NCBI RefSeq assembly: GCF_032854445.1
Contig: NC_088304.1
Location: 4,464,001-4,528,000 of the forward strand
Source: Liolophura sinensis
Lineage: Eukaryota > Mollusca > Polyplacophora > Chitonida > Chitonidae
DNA length: 64,000 bases
Direction: 5' to 3'
The translations under genes were made by a program, and so were the position numbers. A model generated the notes under the pieces. That model searched no databases. It had not been told where the DNA came from and worked only from the letters and a program-made list of their open reading frames with translations. How positions within the stretch are numbered: position 1 is the first letter of the stretch; the number at the start of each line of letters is the position of its first letter. This document shows positions 23,737 to 34,864 of this stretch, one piece after another.

Positions 23737-24267
23737 TCGCCCCCATACCCTGCAAATGGATTATACGAATCAATATACAGTTAATTCATATACAGGGAGT
23801 TAATTAATACGGTCATATTCAGAAAGACCTCCCCGTTGATCAGTGTTGTGTTTGCGATAAATCGACAGACGAAAGGGTGAAGAACATCACTGTGGGCAAA
23901 AATGGATAAAGGTTGTCTCAAACGCAGTGACAAAAAATGCCACCTCAACTACATTAGGTTTTCAAAAGAGACCACATTCCGAACAAACTTTTTCGTCAAA
24001 ACTATCTGGGATAAGCCGCTGGCGGGCGTCGGTAAGCTGAAACCCGTTCCCCTGAGGTAAATGCGGGGTCACGAACCGGCGGTCGAACACCGGATGTGTA
24101 AGAAACAAGCTTAAGCCTCATCAAACAAAGCATATTAAAAAAACTGCTTGTTTCCCAGGACTGTCTGTCCCGACTTCTATCCAACACTTCGACGTTTGCT
24201 TTACTTTTTTATTATTTTTTAATCTGTAGTTGTGGAGAGTAAAATATGTGTAATCGGAAGTAAAGGA

Positions 24268-24306
24268 ATTTTCAATGGCATGTTTGAAGATAAAATTCTA
24301 AAATAA

Positions 24307-24358
<52 letters not shown>

Positions 24359-24418
24359 TTATTTATTTTAGATTTTATATATATATATATTTATTTATTT
24401 TAGAATTTTATCTTCAAA

Positions 24419-24485
<67 letters not shown>

Positions 24486-24552
24486 AGAATTTTATCTTCA
24501 AACATGCCATTGAAATATATATATATATATATATTGCGCAAATATATATATA
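24268..24552. repeat. (TA)n microsatellites inside a long inverted repeat
   Basis: The arm TTCAATGGCATGTTTGAAGA continuing into TAAAATTCTAAAAT at about 24271-24306 has two reverse-complement copies, at about 24390-24424 and 24482-24515. (TA)n tracts fill the gaps between arms. The structure can fold into a hairpin or cruciform. Confidence 0.9.
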
Positions 24553-24664
24553 TATATGAAAAAAAGCCATCCTTCCGATTTTTGATGAGGTTTGTGATCG
24601 GAAATAAGTAGTTATTGTGGCATATTGTAACTCGTTCCATCACGAGAATGGGCCTGAAACCAAC

Positions 24665-27600
24665 CTTAATTGCTCCAGATTCACCGTCGTAATCATCAAA
24701 GCGGTCATTGTAAAGGCCGTGGAGAAATACCTCCGGTCGAAAAGCGTGAAACCGTCGCCTTCCATGAGAATCCGTTGTGTTGCCTCGAGTCACGTTTAAC
24801 TTCTCCATGCACACTCCCATTTCGATGTCCTCCATGCCGCCATCTTGACGACAATTGGACTCATTCTTTCCGTACTTGTAAAGTTTCACCAGGGCCGCTT
24901 TGCTCAGAATGTACCCAGCTCCGCCTGCAAAGTAACCGTTTTTGTTTTTTAGAAAACTGGGCGAAAAATGATGTCCATAAAACACGGGTACGGTGCAGTC
25001 TTTGTCGGACAGGAAGTGACGTAAATTCTCCAAGATGACGTATGTGTCATCGTCAGCTTTTAGGAACCAATCAGCGTCGGCCAAATGGTTCTCATGGACG
25101 TACCGGAAAGCTTCCATGGTTTTGGCCGTCAGGTGATTCCGACCTTCGGATACGTTGAGACCTACAGTTGGGAAACTGTCATTCCTGACGGAGCTCATGA
25201 ACAGCAGGATGTTACACCTTCGTCCCCATGTGTTCTTTACATGAATTGCTTTCTTATCCAGGTTCTTAGGCCCAGTCATGATCCAACATAAAACTCGTAC
25301 AGTTTTCTCCAGGAGTTTAGCCTCAGTGTCGTTGTCTGCAGATGAAAGTTATCAATTGTGCCATGTACAAAGAAACCATACTGAGCTACAGTGTCTTTAT
25401 TATGAATAATGGAGTCAAGGCATCACCACTTAAATGTAAATTTTCACAAGCTTTCGATCCACATACTGACATCATGATCATGATCATTATTGTTATTATT
25501 ATTATTATTATTGAAAACCACGTACAAACTATAAGTCTTAAGCAGTCTGTGTTATTGTTTAATCAATTTCAAATGAAAAGGTCTTGCAATTTTTGGACAG
25601 TTTCCGTTCCTTAATAGGAAATAGTATCATTAAAATGAAAAGTTATATAAAGGGGGAGAAAAATCATTAAGAGTAGATACCTTAAATATACATATATAAA
25701 TTTACATCAGTTTTGTGAGAGGGAGATTTAAATTCCAAAAATAGCATAACAATAGAACAGCTTTTGTCTCTCGCATTTTACATCCGGTATAAAGTTTAAA
25801 TAATAGAGTGTCCATTGTGTTGTTAAAATACTTGTCACTGGTTTGATATAACTTTTTATCCAGGGACAGACACTTATATCCAAACTTTTTTCCTTTCACA
25901 ATAGAATTGTTCCATAAATAAATGCCGATCTTGTTATGACTTGCGTGTTTATTTACTTATATGATGTTTATTTCCACTTAAACGACTGCGCTCCTGTTCA
26001 TGGGTAGAGGAAACCATAGAGATCCTTGGGAAACCCACCACCCATCGCCAGGAATATCTGACAACGACTGTGGGGTAGAGGAGACCACAGAGATCCCTGG
26101 GAAACCCATCGCCCTTCGCCAGGTATACCTGACACGACTGCGATCCTATTTATGAGTAGAGGAAATCATACAGGTCCTTGGAAAACCCACCACCCTTCGC
26201 CAAGTATACCTGACACGACTACCATCCTGTTCATGGGTAGAGGAAACCATACAGATCCCTGGGAAACCCACCGCCCTTCGCCAGGAATGCCTGACACGAC
26301 TGCGGCCCTGCTCATGAATAGAGAGCACCACACAAATCCCTGGGAAACCCGCCCTTCACCAGGTATACCTGACAAACCTCATCACGCAAACCAACCGCTC
26401 TTCGCCAGGTATACCTGACAAACCTCATCACGCAAACCCACCGCTCTTCGCCAGGTATACCTGACAAACCTCATCACGCAAACCCACCGCTCTTCGCCAG
26501 GTCTACCTGACAAACCTCATCACGCAAACCCACCGCTCTTCGCCAGGTCTACCTGACAAACCTCATCACGCAAACCCACCGCTCTTCGCCAGGTATACCT
26601 GACAAACCTCATCACGCAAACCCACCGCTCTTCGCCAGGTCTACCTGACAAACCTCATCACGCAAACCCACCGCTCTTCGCCAGGTATACCTGACAAACC
26701 TCATCACGCAAACCCACCGCTCTTCGCCAGGTATACCTGACAAACCTCATCACGCAAACCCACCGCTCTTCGCCAGGTATACCTGACAAACCTCATCACG
26801 CAAACCCGCCGCTCTTCGCCAGGTATACCTGACAAACCTCATCACGCAAACCCGCCGCTCTTCGCCAGGTATACCTGACAAATCTCATGACTTAAAGCCA
26901 CAGCCGCAACAGCGAGAACTGCATTGAAGCTCGCGGTCTGATTGATCAAGCTCCGTTCGAGAGCGACGTTTTAGTCAAATGAGCCAGACGGAACTCTGTT
27001 TTCCCGGATTCGCGGCCCATCCTACTGAAGCATCGCCCAAAATTTTTAATAACGACGTTAAAAAAATTGGGTCGTTTTATAATTTCGTTTAAATGTGTTT
27101 GGGGGACGAAATATTAATTGTTAATTTTTGTTTGTCAAAATTAGAGTTAGAGTTCAGAAAACTGATCTCCAGTGTGTATAATAAACTGTCATTTCGAACT
27201 TACAATTATCTTATGTCCGGCTTGGGAACAACCATATTGCTAAAAGCCATTGCACTTGAGACAGATACACAAGAATGCGGGCTTTTATTTAACATTGCTT
27301 GAGTAGAGCTCTAAGAAGTGATACGGCTGTACCAAGTTAGGCGCTTCCCTGTGACTGAAAACTGAATATTGCGCCTGACAACAGAACCATCGTTTGTTGA
27401 AACGGCGTTAAACATTTTTTTCAGACCATGCTCCAGTAAAGAAAAGATTTTACACTTTCGGGTGATTTTACACTTTTGGGTGATTTCACACTTTCGTGCG
27501 ATTTTACATTTTCGAGTGATTTTTGCTGGTTGTAAACTTGTATTTTCATTTACGTGGTACACGGTACATGCATTTAAATAAGTGAAGCAACCATCAGAAA

Positions 27601-27818
27601 ATTTATAGGTTTTATATACCTTTATGGCATCGCTCATTCTCAAATCGTCTGAAAACTCCTTCAGATTTGTAGTCTTGCTGGGATGTGACTTGGTGAGCAT
27701 GTTGTCTTCTGAGGCAACGCAGAGAGTGGGACAGAAAGTAGCTCCACACCAGGTACGAAGAAAAAGTTCCCATAGAAAAGCAGAGAACTGCGACTGTCAT
27801 CCGTGAGATTTGTGCCAT
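24665..27818 (-). CDS. Core-1 beta-1,3-galactosyltransferase-like (C1GALT1 family), partial
   Basis: The family adds galactose to GalNAc-Ser/Thr in the Golgi to make the core-1 O-glycan. Exon 1 (27818-27620) encodes a short cytoplasmic tail, a signal anchor (TVAVLCFSMGTFSSYLVWSY) and a stem. It ends AAAG|GTATAT, one base into a codon. Exon 2 (25335-24665) starts after TTTCATCTGCAG with the two bases that complete a GAC codon. It encodes VRVLCWIMTGPKNL, HVKNTWGRRCN, LLFMSS, the metal-binding KADDDTY motif, YFAGGAGYILSKAAL and EDIEMGVCM, and ends AAG|GTTGGT in phase 0. The two exons give 290 residues; the family is about 360. The final CCSD..SFHY..LRPYG part is absent and was not found downstream, so the gene is incomplete here or truncated. 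If the weak donor is ignored, the frame runs on into the (TA)n tract. Confidence 0.9.
25985..26892. repeat. Compound minisatellite in intron 1 of the C1GALT1-like gene
   Basis: The part 25985-26345 has about five longer degenerate units (TCATGGGTAGAGGAAACCAT, then AGATCCCTGGGAAACCCACC, CTTCGCCAGG and CCTGACACGACTG). From about 26345 a shortened 46-bp unit (CACGCAAACCCACCGCTCTT plus CGCCAGGTATACCTGACAAACCTCAT) is repeated about 12 times with almost no divergence. The longer unit resembles the 3' part of SINE family D (GGTTTATGGGTGGAGGAAACC), its possible source. Confidence 0.9.
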
Positions 27819-29790
27819 ATCTCATTCCATCAAATGGGTTACAAATGCTTCGTTTTGAATTATGCTAGGCTTGCCATATTACTATCCCATAGGTAATTCA
27901 CAGTGTATCAGAATCCGCTCTTATAACACGGCCGAACCAAGCACACTTTCGAAACAATGTAACTCAAGTTAAAATAGACGTGGATCTCGACGGTGGTCAT
28001 CTTTAAAAAGAACTTTTGGACTACTTTCAAAAGGGAAAACCCCTTCAAGTCGAGGCCCCGCGCTTACGATTATGCACTGTATCTATATTATCAAACCGTT
28101 TGTCCTGTTCACATTATTAAACAAATATCTATCTGAGGCATAACACCCAAATTTATGTACTAGTACGTTTTTAATATAACGAATTAATACATTTTGAGTG
28201 GTGCTTGGCCGGAAAATGTTCCGAACTATTTGTTGAGGATTATCACTCCGCAAAATGGCGCCAGCCTGTTCTCCAGTGGTATTGTCTTGTACGTGTAATA
28301 TGGGATCAATCAATGAATCGAAACGGCCATCTCCCCACTCCACGTATGTTGCACGAGGTGTTTACGGATTCATGCACGTTTGTTTACTCTGGAGATAAAG
28401 CTGCCAGGTTTGTCAGGAAGGCCATAACTGAAGCTGTAAATCGAATTTTTGATCAATAAGCAAGATAGGGTTGTTTCGATTTTCATGTCCAAGATCATAC
28501 GGTGTGATTTGCAGCCGTGTATTAGAACATGTAGGTCATATGTCGCCCATGTTGCAATGCGATGTTTCTACCTTTAGTGATAAAAGAGCTTGAACACAAA
28601 ATTCCCCCATTAAAAGGAAAACATGTTAACAACGCGATAAAAACCAACTTCTTTGTGAATTTAAGGCTGAATACGAACTCTTAATTTAATTTGATTTGAA
28701 CCTTTAATTCATATTCGATATTTACACAAAAAAGTAAACCATAACTAAAAGAGCCATTGAACCGACATTTTAGCTTATTATTAAAACATTTCTTAACAAA
28801 AAAATATACAAATATGAAAAAGATTTGTAACAAAATAGTCCTCCTTTTCACAGCTATCGTATAAGCATGTATATATCGCCGTGTTACACCACATACATAA
28901 ACACACAAACAGATGAAATATAAAAATAAACAGTAGGTAAATTGTAACCATACAAATAACAACATGTGTAAATAAAGTGTTAAACTTTAAGATAACAGTC
29001 AACAGTGATATACTGCAAGGTTCACTCCAATTCTAGCTGGATTGTCTCGTGTTCTAAAATGTGAAGACAGATCATTCCAGATCTTGCTTCCCAAAAACGT
29101 AAATCTGCGTCTCCCATATTTTTCACAAGTATGCTACAATTAATTTCTTTTGTATTAAAAAAGAATTGCTTTATTAAAAAACAAACATTCCACATTGGTC
29201 GTATGTATGTCTATGGTGAATATCTGTTCACTATAGATAATACAATTCAGTAGCTATATGATTTTACTTACTAGTTATGTGTTAGAACTCGAAATAAATA
29301 ACATGTATAGCCTTAAACCAAGGTTGGTGGGTGCTACTTTTCCCGACTACGTATCAGAATACAAGGCTGTAAGTGAACCAACAGGTATTACCCCCCCCCC
29401 CCCCAGCCAATGATACCCTCGCGGGAATAGTGGTTCGTAAATAAGAGAATACACTAGCGTTCGTACATACACACGCAAATCTCTGTTAAACTTTAGTTTC
29501 AGAATGAGAGCAAAAAATGACCGTGTTTCTCGCATTAGAGAATGTTGTTAACCCATTAAAGCTTCAGTTTAGGATATCCCATGCCTTTGGTCGATTTTTT
29601 ACCATGTTAACTTGCACAAATCTAACTTAAATGCACTGTCAAGTCTGTGAGAACATTGGCAATTTGCGGCATCTAACGATTGTTCATTTGCGTTTTATTG
29701 ACCGTTCCTCATAGTTCATATCAGCCAACGAACCCCACGTAATGTTATCTCAACGGGTAAACAAGCGTCATCAGCCCCCATGGCACTGAG
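27819..29790. other. Intergenic upstream of the C1GALT1-like gene
   Basis: Should contain its promoter and 5' UTR, but no diagnostic element was recognised. Overlapping open frames on both strands at 28083-28459 lack a recognisable domain. A poly-C run lies at about 29391-29404. Confidence 0.45.
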
Positions 29791-30109
29791 TGAGTGAGTG
29801 AGTGCTTGGGGTTTAACGTCGTACGTAATGTGCCTCCGTGTTGCGGGACGCATTTCCACCGCTCTGAGTGAGTGAGTGCTGCTTCACTGAGACGACTAAC
29901 CAAAGGCAAGTAAGCAGCCCCGCCCGAGCCATTATACTCATACGGGTCAATCAGTCGTCGCACTATCCTCTTAATGCTGAGCGCCGAGCGAGGAAGCTAT
30001 AACTGCTTCTTTTCAAGTCTTAGGTGTGACCCGACGCTGGTGTGATTGACCCTGGATCTACCGTTCCCGAAGCGGACGCTCTTCCAACCGTGCTATCGAG
30101 GCCGGTCTA
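29791..30109 (-). mobile_element. SINE family B, full length with target-site duplication
   Basis: On the minus strand it begins with a tRNA-like head (GGCCTCGATAGCACGGTTGG, AAGAGCGTCCGCTTCGGGAAC) and ends in GAGTGCTTGGGG..ACTCACTCACTCAC on the element strand. Flanking 13-bp direct repeats CCATGGCACTGAG lie at 29778-29790 and 30110-30122. Confidence 0.93.
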
Positions 30110-30122
30110 CCATGGCACTGAG

Positions 30123-30885
30123 GAGGAATGTATAAAGACATGTTAAACTATACAAATGGAAATAGAACTTCTGTATAACAGCGCAGTCGGTACTCACATA
30201 TGAGGTTTCAAGGTCAGTCTGAAGGCGATTCTTGTAGTAAACATATGAACAACTTTGTTAAATGCGTAAGAGGAGTTTTGTAAGAAAATAAATATATATG
30301 CATTTATATACATTTTGAAACCGAGAATACAGCATGTTTAACGAGGGTTAGTGTGCCCGTTAGAGTTGTCAGAAAATTGTAGCGTCCGTTAAACAAACAA
30401 AAAAAAAAAAAAAAAGGAAGATCTAACCGGTCAGTTTGCACGGCGATGAATTGAAAAGTCTATCTCAGCCCTCAAGATATACTTCTGATTTCGAACATAC
30501 AAACCTACAATGAAGTACAACCATACACATCAACATATGTATCAACTACACTTTATACACTCTAGTTGTGGAATTGGGTGAGTTATGGGGAGAAAGTGCT
30601 TCTAATGTTTCGGAACGACGGTAAACCACATTAACCGCACCTTCACACGCGCATTAAAACTTCCCTAGTGTAAATCCATCTCAACCAAGTGGTTCCCATA
30701 ATCAACTAACCTATTCGGAGTTTCGCAGAGGCAAATACGGCCCATGGCAACCGCACAAATTCACAAAATAAATACAATACTGTAAAAATCATGAAGAGTG
30801 ACTGCACTTGTAAGAGCTATCTGACCACTTTAATAAAATGTTAATGTTTTAACATTCTTCCAAGTATTCCCATTCCAACACCATG
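30123..30885. other. Intergenic, no gene seen
   Basis: AT-rich sequence with a poly-A run at about 30397-30415. No frame or RNA gene supported. Confidence 0.5.
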
Positions 30886-31762
30886 AAAAGTTGGTTAATC
30901 AACTCATTTAACCAGAAACAGAGGATAAAAGTTGGTTAGTCAACTCATTTAACCAGAAACAGAGGATAAAAGTTGGTTAATCAACTCATTTAACCAGAAA
31001 CAGAGGATAAAAGTTGGTTAATCAACTCATTTAACCAGAAACAGAGGATAAAAGTTGGTTAATCAACTCATTTAACCAGAAACAGAGGATAAAAGTTGGC
31101 TAATCAACTCATTTAACCATAAACAGAGGATAAAAGTTGGTTAATCAACTCATTTAACCATAAACAGAGGATAAAAGTTGGTTAATCAACTCATTTAACC
31201 ATAAACAGAGGATAAAAGTTGGTTAGTCAACTCATTTAACCAGAAACAGAGGATAAAAGTTGGTTAATCAACTCATTTAACCAGAAACAGAGGATAAAAG
31301 TTGGTTAGTCAACTCATTTAACCAGAAACAGAGGATAAAAGTTGGTTAATCAACTCATTTAACCAGAAACAGAGGATAAAAGTTGGTTAATCAACTCATT
31401 TAACCAGAAACAGAGGATAAAAGTTGGTGAGTCAACTCATTTAACCAGAAACAGAGGATAAAAGTTGGTTAATCAACTCATTTAACCAGAAACAGAGGAT
31501 AAAAGTTGGCTAATCAACTCATTTAACCAGAAACAGAGGATAAAAGTTGGTTAGTCAACTCATTTAACCAGAAACAGAGGATAAAAGTTGGTTAATCAAC
31601 TCATTTAACCAGAAACAGAGGATAAAAGTTGGCTAATCAACTCATTTAACCAGAAACAGAGGATAAAAGTTGGTTAGTCAACTCATTTAACCAGAAACAG
31701 AGGATAAAAGTTGGTTAATCAACTCATTTAACCAGGACTTGAAACAGAGGATAAAAAATTTC
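30886..31762. repeat. Minisatellite, 41-bp unit, about 21 near-identical copies
   Basis: The unit AAAAGTTGGTTAATCAACTC plus ATTTAACCAGAAACAGAGGAT recurs every 41 bp. Differences are confined to a few positions (TTAA, TTAG, GCTA or GTGA in the centre; CCAG or CCAT later). The near identity implies recent expansion or homogenisation. The unit holds an imperfect palindrome, GTTGGTTAATCAAC. Not a CRISPR: there are no unique spacers. Confidence 0.95.
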
Positions 31763-32043
31763 ACACTTTTAATGGAGTTGGAATATGAACACCTTTGAAG
31801 GGTGGTTGAACATTAATATTTAATTAAAGTGGAGGGGAGGGGGGGGGGGGCGGTATTTGCATTTCCACGATCAGATAGAATAAAACCCAGGAGACCGTAT
31901 TTGAACATTTGTCAAATGTCACGTTATCTTCGTCCCTCGGATTTAAATCGCTATGCTGTAGTTTTATGTATCTGTTACTTAGAAGTTGTAATTATATTCG
32001 TAATGTCATTAATGACTCTGAATGGTTAAATTAAGGGTAATGT

Positions 32044-32049
32044 TTTAAT
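32044..32049 (-). terminator. Candidate poly-A signal of the Toll-like receptor
   Basis: ATTAAA on the minus strand about 40 bases after the stop codon. A variant signal; the true site is unconfirmed. Confidence 0.35.
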
Positions 32050-32089
32050 GACTCTAAATGGTTAAACTAAATAGGGTTAAAACAGGCTA

Positions 32090-34864
32090 TCAGTCGGATT
32101 TGATGGCAGACACCACCCTTTCCCAGAAGAGCGTCTGGCCATACGAATTTTGTGTCATCTCAATGTACGTCTGCTTTTGAATGACGTCAATAATCTCTGG
32201 CGGAAGTTGGTTGATGGGAATGTCCTCCATTAGAACAAGCACTAGTACCTCTCTTCCGTTGTAAATTCCCTCCATCCGGGCCATGTTCAGCTCGTACATG
32301 CACCATTTACTTTTGAGGAACGCCCGCGAGAGAAGCACCACGGTTTTCCTGCTGGTCGTTATCGCATGAAGTATGTTGTCCGTGATGAACAATCCAGGAA
32401 TAAACTCCCTCTTGTCGATGCATAGTTTTAGTCCCGATTCGGTTTCAAGACGCGGGATGATCTGCTCTCGAATGAAGTTTAAGTGAGCATCTTCGTAAGA
32501 CACAAAGGCGTCGTAGCCGAAAGGATTCTCCGCAACGCTGTCCAGACTCTGGTAGCCAGTTCTCTTTCGCCAGTTGGTTGCCATGTACCACAGGTACCGG
32601 AGTTTCCAGCGCTGACGGTGAACGACTTTTACCGCCAACACGACCAAGAACAAGAATACCGTTGAACATAAGCCGCCGATGAGAGCCGCGTATGACCGAC
32701 ATCTTCGTTTGAGGGTGTTCAGGATGACTCTGTTAGCGGAGAGGGGTAGAGTTGTGCCATTCGCCAGTCGACAAAACGTGGACGCCAGATTCCTGAACGT
32801 TACCTTCGTTCTTGCCAGCCACTCGATGAAATGCTCTGTGTCACACACACATTGGAACGGGTTGTCCTGGATGTCGACCAGGACGGCGGAAAACTGGAAA
32901 ATGTCGTCCAGGGCATGGCACAGCGACGGAGGCAGAGTCTGTAATTTATTGTGCGACAGATCCAGAGTTTGCAGTTTCGTCAAGCCGGACATGTTCATGT
33001 TCCAGTCCGTGAGATAATTTCCAGAGAGTCGTAGCTCGGTGAGGTTAGAGAGCCTGGAGAACAGATTAAACTCTAAAGTTTCCAACTGATTGTCCTCCAT
33101 GTAGAGGCGTTTGAGTGAGGTGAGGTTGTAGAACACGATGTCGCTTGTAAAATGCTTTCCCAGTTTGTTCTGGCCAATGTGTAACGTCTCCAGTCCGGTC
33201 ATGTAAGCGAAGAACATGTCCGAAACATAATTACATCCATTGCCAGTAAGATCCAGGTAACGAATGCTCTCAGCTCCTCGGATCGGACCCTTCCATTTGT
33301 TCAGTCCATTGTAAGCAAAGTTTACAAATTCCAGGGAGGAATTTTTCAATTTCAGTTCTGGTACAGTGAATCTGATTTTGTAAACTTTGCTGCAGTCCAC
33401 TTTCCAAAGATTTGGGGGAAGATAAAACTCAGGTAAAGCCTCTTCATCGAGTTCTATACGTACGTCAGAAAGAACGCGGGAGTGTTTAAGATAACTCACA
33501 TCCTCTAAACGAGGACCAAGCTGATGAGATAGTATGGAGTCAAAGCTTCTGGTGGAAACTTTCTGCACCTGTCTAGACGATATATTTTCTTGATGTCCGT
33601 TCGTCCGTCTATTTGTCACATCATAAACCTCTTGGTTACTAGCGTCAAGTTGTTCCGCGTTTTGCAGCCTCAAGAGAAGAAACACCTGATGTTTGTAGCT
33701 TTGTATATTATTCCAGGAAAAACTCAAGTTTCTTATTGAGAGAGGTAATGCCAATACAGGTTCCAACCCGATTATCTGCCCTATTGTATTATTGTCCATG
33801 TACAACTCTTCAAGACCTGTTTGGTTCAGATACTGGAAGTCTTCTTTTGTTACTATCGTCAACGAATCAAAAACATGTACTCTTTGCATGACGATTTTTC
33901 GTATTCTGCTGTTTTGAAGGCCATATGTGCTGATTCCGACTCCCTTGATCTCTAAATGGACGTTGTGGCTATAGTCGATGGTATCTATCTGTGGAAGGTT
34001 TGAAAACGTTTCTCTGTGGATCTGCGTTAAATCGCAATGACTAAGGTTCAGGGTTTTCAAGGAAATATTCTTAAAATTCACAAAGGTGTCCTTGGACATT
34101 GACTCGAAAGAGGGCGAGTGTGACAGATCTAATGTCTTTAGCGAGGATATTTTGACGAACCCTTTTCCAAACACTTTGTTGGTCAGGCCATTGATGAGAA
34201 GGGTTTCCAGGCGGGGAAGTTTACTCAGGGCGGAATCAGGGTACTGAGACTGACGGTTGTCAGAGGGAAAGGCTGTCTTCAGGTTCAGCCATGTGAGATT
34301 TGCGAGAGGGGTAAACACATCGTCGCTGAATGTTTTTGCTGTCATATGCCAAGGATTTTCATTCAACAGGAGTTTTGTGAGTCGATTCAGGCCACTGAAC
34401 ACCCCAGAGCCCATGTGAGACAACTCGTTGTAGGAAAGGTTCAGCACTCCCAGCCGACTCAAGTTCCGAAATGTACCAGCTGGAATGTCTCGTATCCTGT
34501 TGTGACTCAAAATCAGAAGAGTGACTCTATCTGGGATACCAGCAGGAACGGAAATTAGACTTCTTCCAGAGCAGTTCACAGTTAAGCCATCTGCCGATTG
34601 GCTGCACACACAAGGAAATGTGCGAGTCGTGTTGCAAACTTCATCCGCTCGGACTTTCTTTTCAGTTTGTTTGGCGGTCCCCTTGTTCAAATCTCTGATT
34701 TTCTTTACTGCATTCAAATCTACAACGCCCGCCTCGTCAGTTGGAATCAAACGATGATCTCGCATCTCGTTTGTAAAAGTGGCTCGCACATCTATTAGAG
34801 GGGTATTGATCATGACGAGAAAGAAAACAAGAGCAGCCAGAATAGGAGGTGATAAAGTCCTCAT
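32090..34864 (-). CDS. Toll-like receptor (LRR ectodomain, single membrane pass, TIR)
   Basis: 924 residues in one exon. TLRs sense microbial ligands at the cell surface or in endosomes and signal through MyD88-type adaptors. Order of parts: signal peptide (about 1-28), N-terminal Cys cap (77-98, PCVCS..LTVNCSG), leucine-rich repeats, an irregular non-LRR insert at about 408-483, further repeats, one LRRCT (about 668-722, NPFQCVCDTEHFIEWL), membrane helix 725-749, and TIR 784-924. TIR motifs are intact: YDAFVSY (box 1), REFIPG with the BB-loop proline (box 2), LLSRAFLKSKWC, and LFWERV (box 3). One Cys cluster next to the membrane makes it the single-cluster type. An in-frame ATG lies 111 bases upstream, but the chosen start gives a proper signal peptide, and an acceptor-like sequence (TTTCTGTGTTGACAG, exon from 34941) lies between the two. 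Which TLR class or ligand cannot be inferred. Confidence 0.96.
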   Translation of the reverse strand: MRTLSPPILAALVFFLVMINTPLIDVRATFTNEMRDHRLIPTDEAGVVDLNAVKKIRDLNKGTAKQTEKKVRADEVCNTTRTFPCVCSQSADGLTVNCSGRSLISVPAGIPDRVTLLILSHNRIRDIPAGTFRNLSRLGVLNLSYNELSHMGSGVFSGLNRLTKLLLNENPWHMTAKTFSDDVFTPLANLTWLNLKTAFPSDNRQSQYPDSALSKLPRLETLLINGLTNKVFGKGFVKISSLKTLDLSHSPSFESMSKDTFVNFKNISLKTLNLSHCDLTQIHRETFSNLPQIDTIDYSHNVHLEIKGVGISTYGLQNSRIRKIVMQRVHVFDSLTIVTKEDFQYLNQTGLEELYMDNNTIGQIIGLEPVLALPLSIRNLSFSWNNIQSYKHQVFLLLRLQNAEQLDASNQEVYDVTNRRTNGHQENISSRQVQKVSTRSFDSILSHQLGPRLEDVSYLKHSRVLSDVRIELDEEALPEFYLPPNLWKVDCSKVYKIRFTVPELKLKNSSLEFVNFAYNGLNKWKGPIRGAESIRYLDLTGNGCNYVSDMFFAYMTGLETLHIGQNKLGKHFTSDIVFYNLTSLKRLYMEDNQLETLEFNLFSRLSNLTELRLSGNYLTDWNMNMSGLTKLQTLDLSHNKLQTLPPSLCHALDDIFQFSAVLVDIQDNPFQCVCDTEHFIEWLARTKVTFRNLASTFCRLANGTTLPLSANRVILNTLKRRCRSYAALIGGLCSTVFLFLVVLAVKVVHRQRWKLRYLWYMATNWRKRTGYQSLDSVAENPFGYDAFVSYEDAHLNFIREQIIPRLETESGLKLCIDKREFIPGLFITDNILHAITTSRKTVVLLSRAFLKSKWCMYELNMARMEGIYNGREVLVLVLMEDIPINQLPPEIIDVIQKQTYIEMTQNSYGQTLFWERVVSAIKSD

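Noticed and set aside
30886-31762. CRISPR-like regular array
   Set aside because: No distinct spacers; every 41-bp unit is nearly identical, and the host is an animal.
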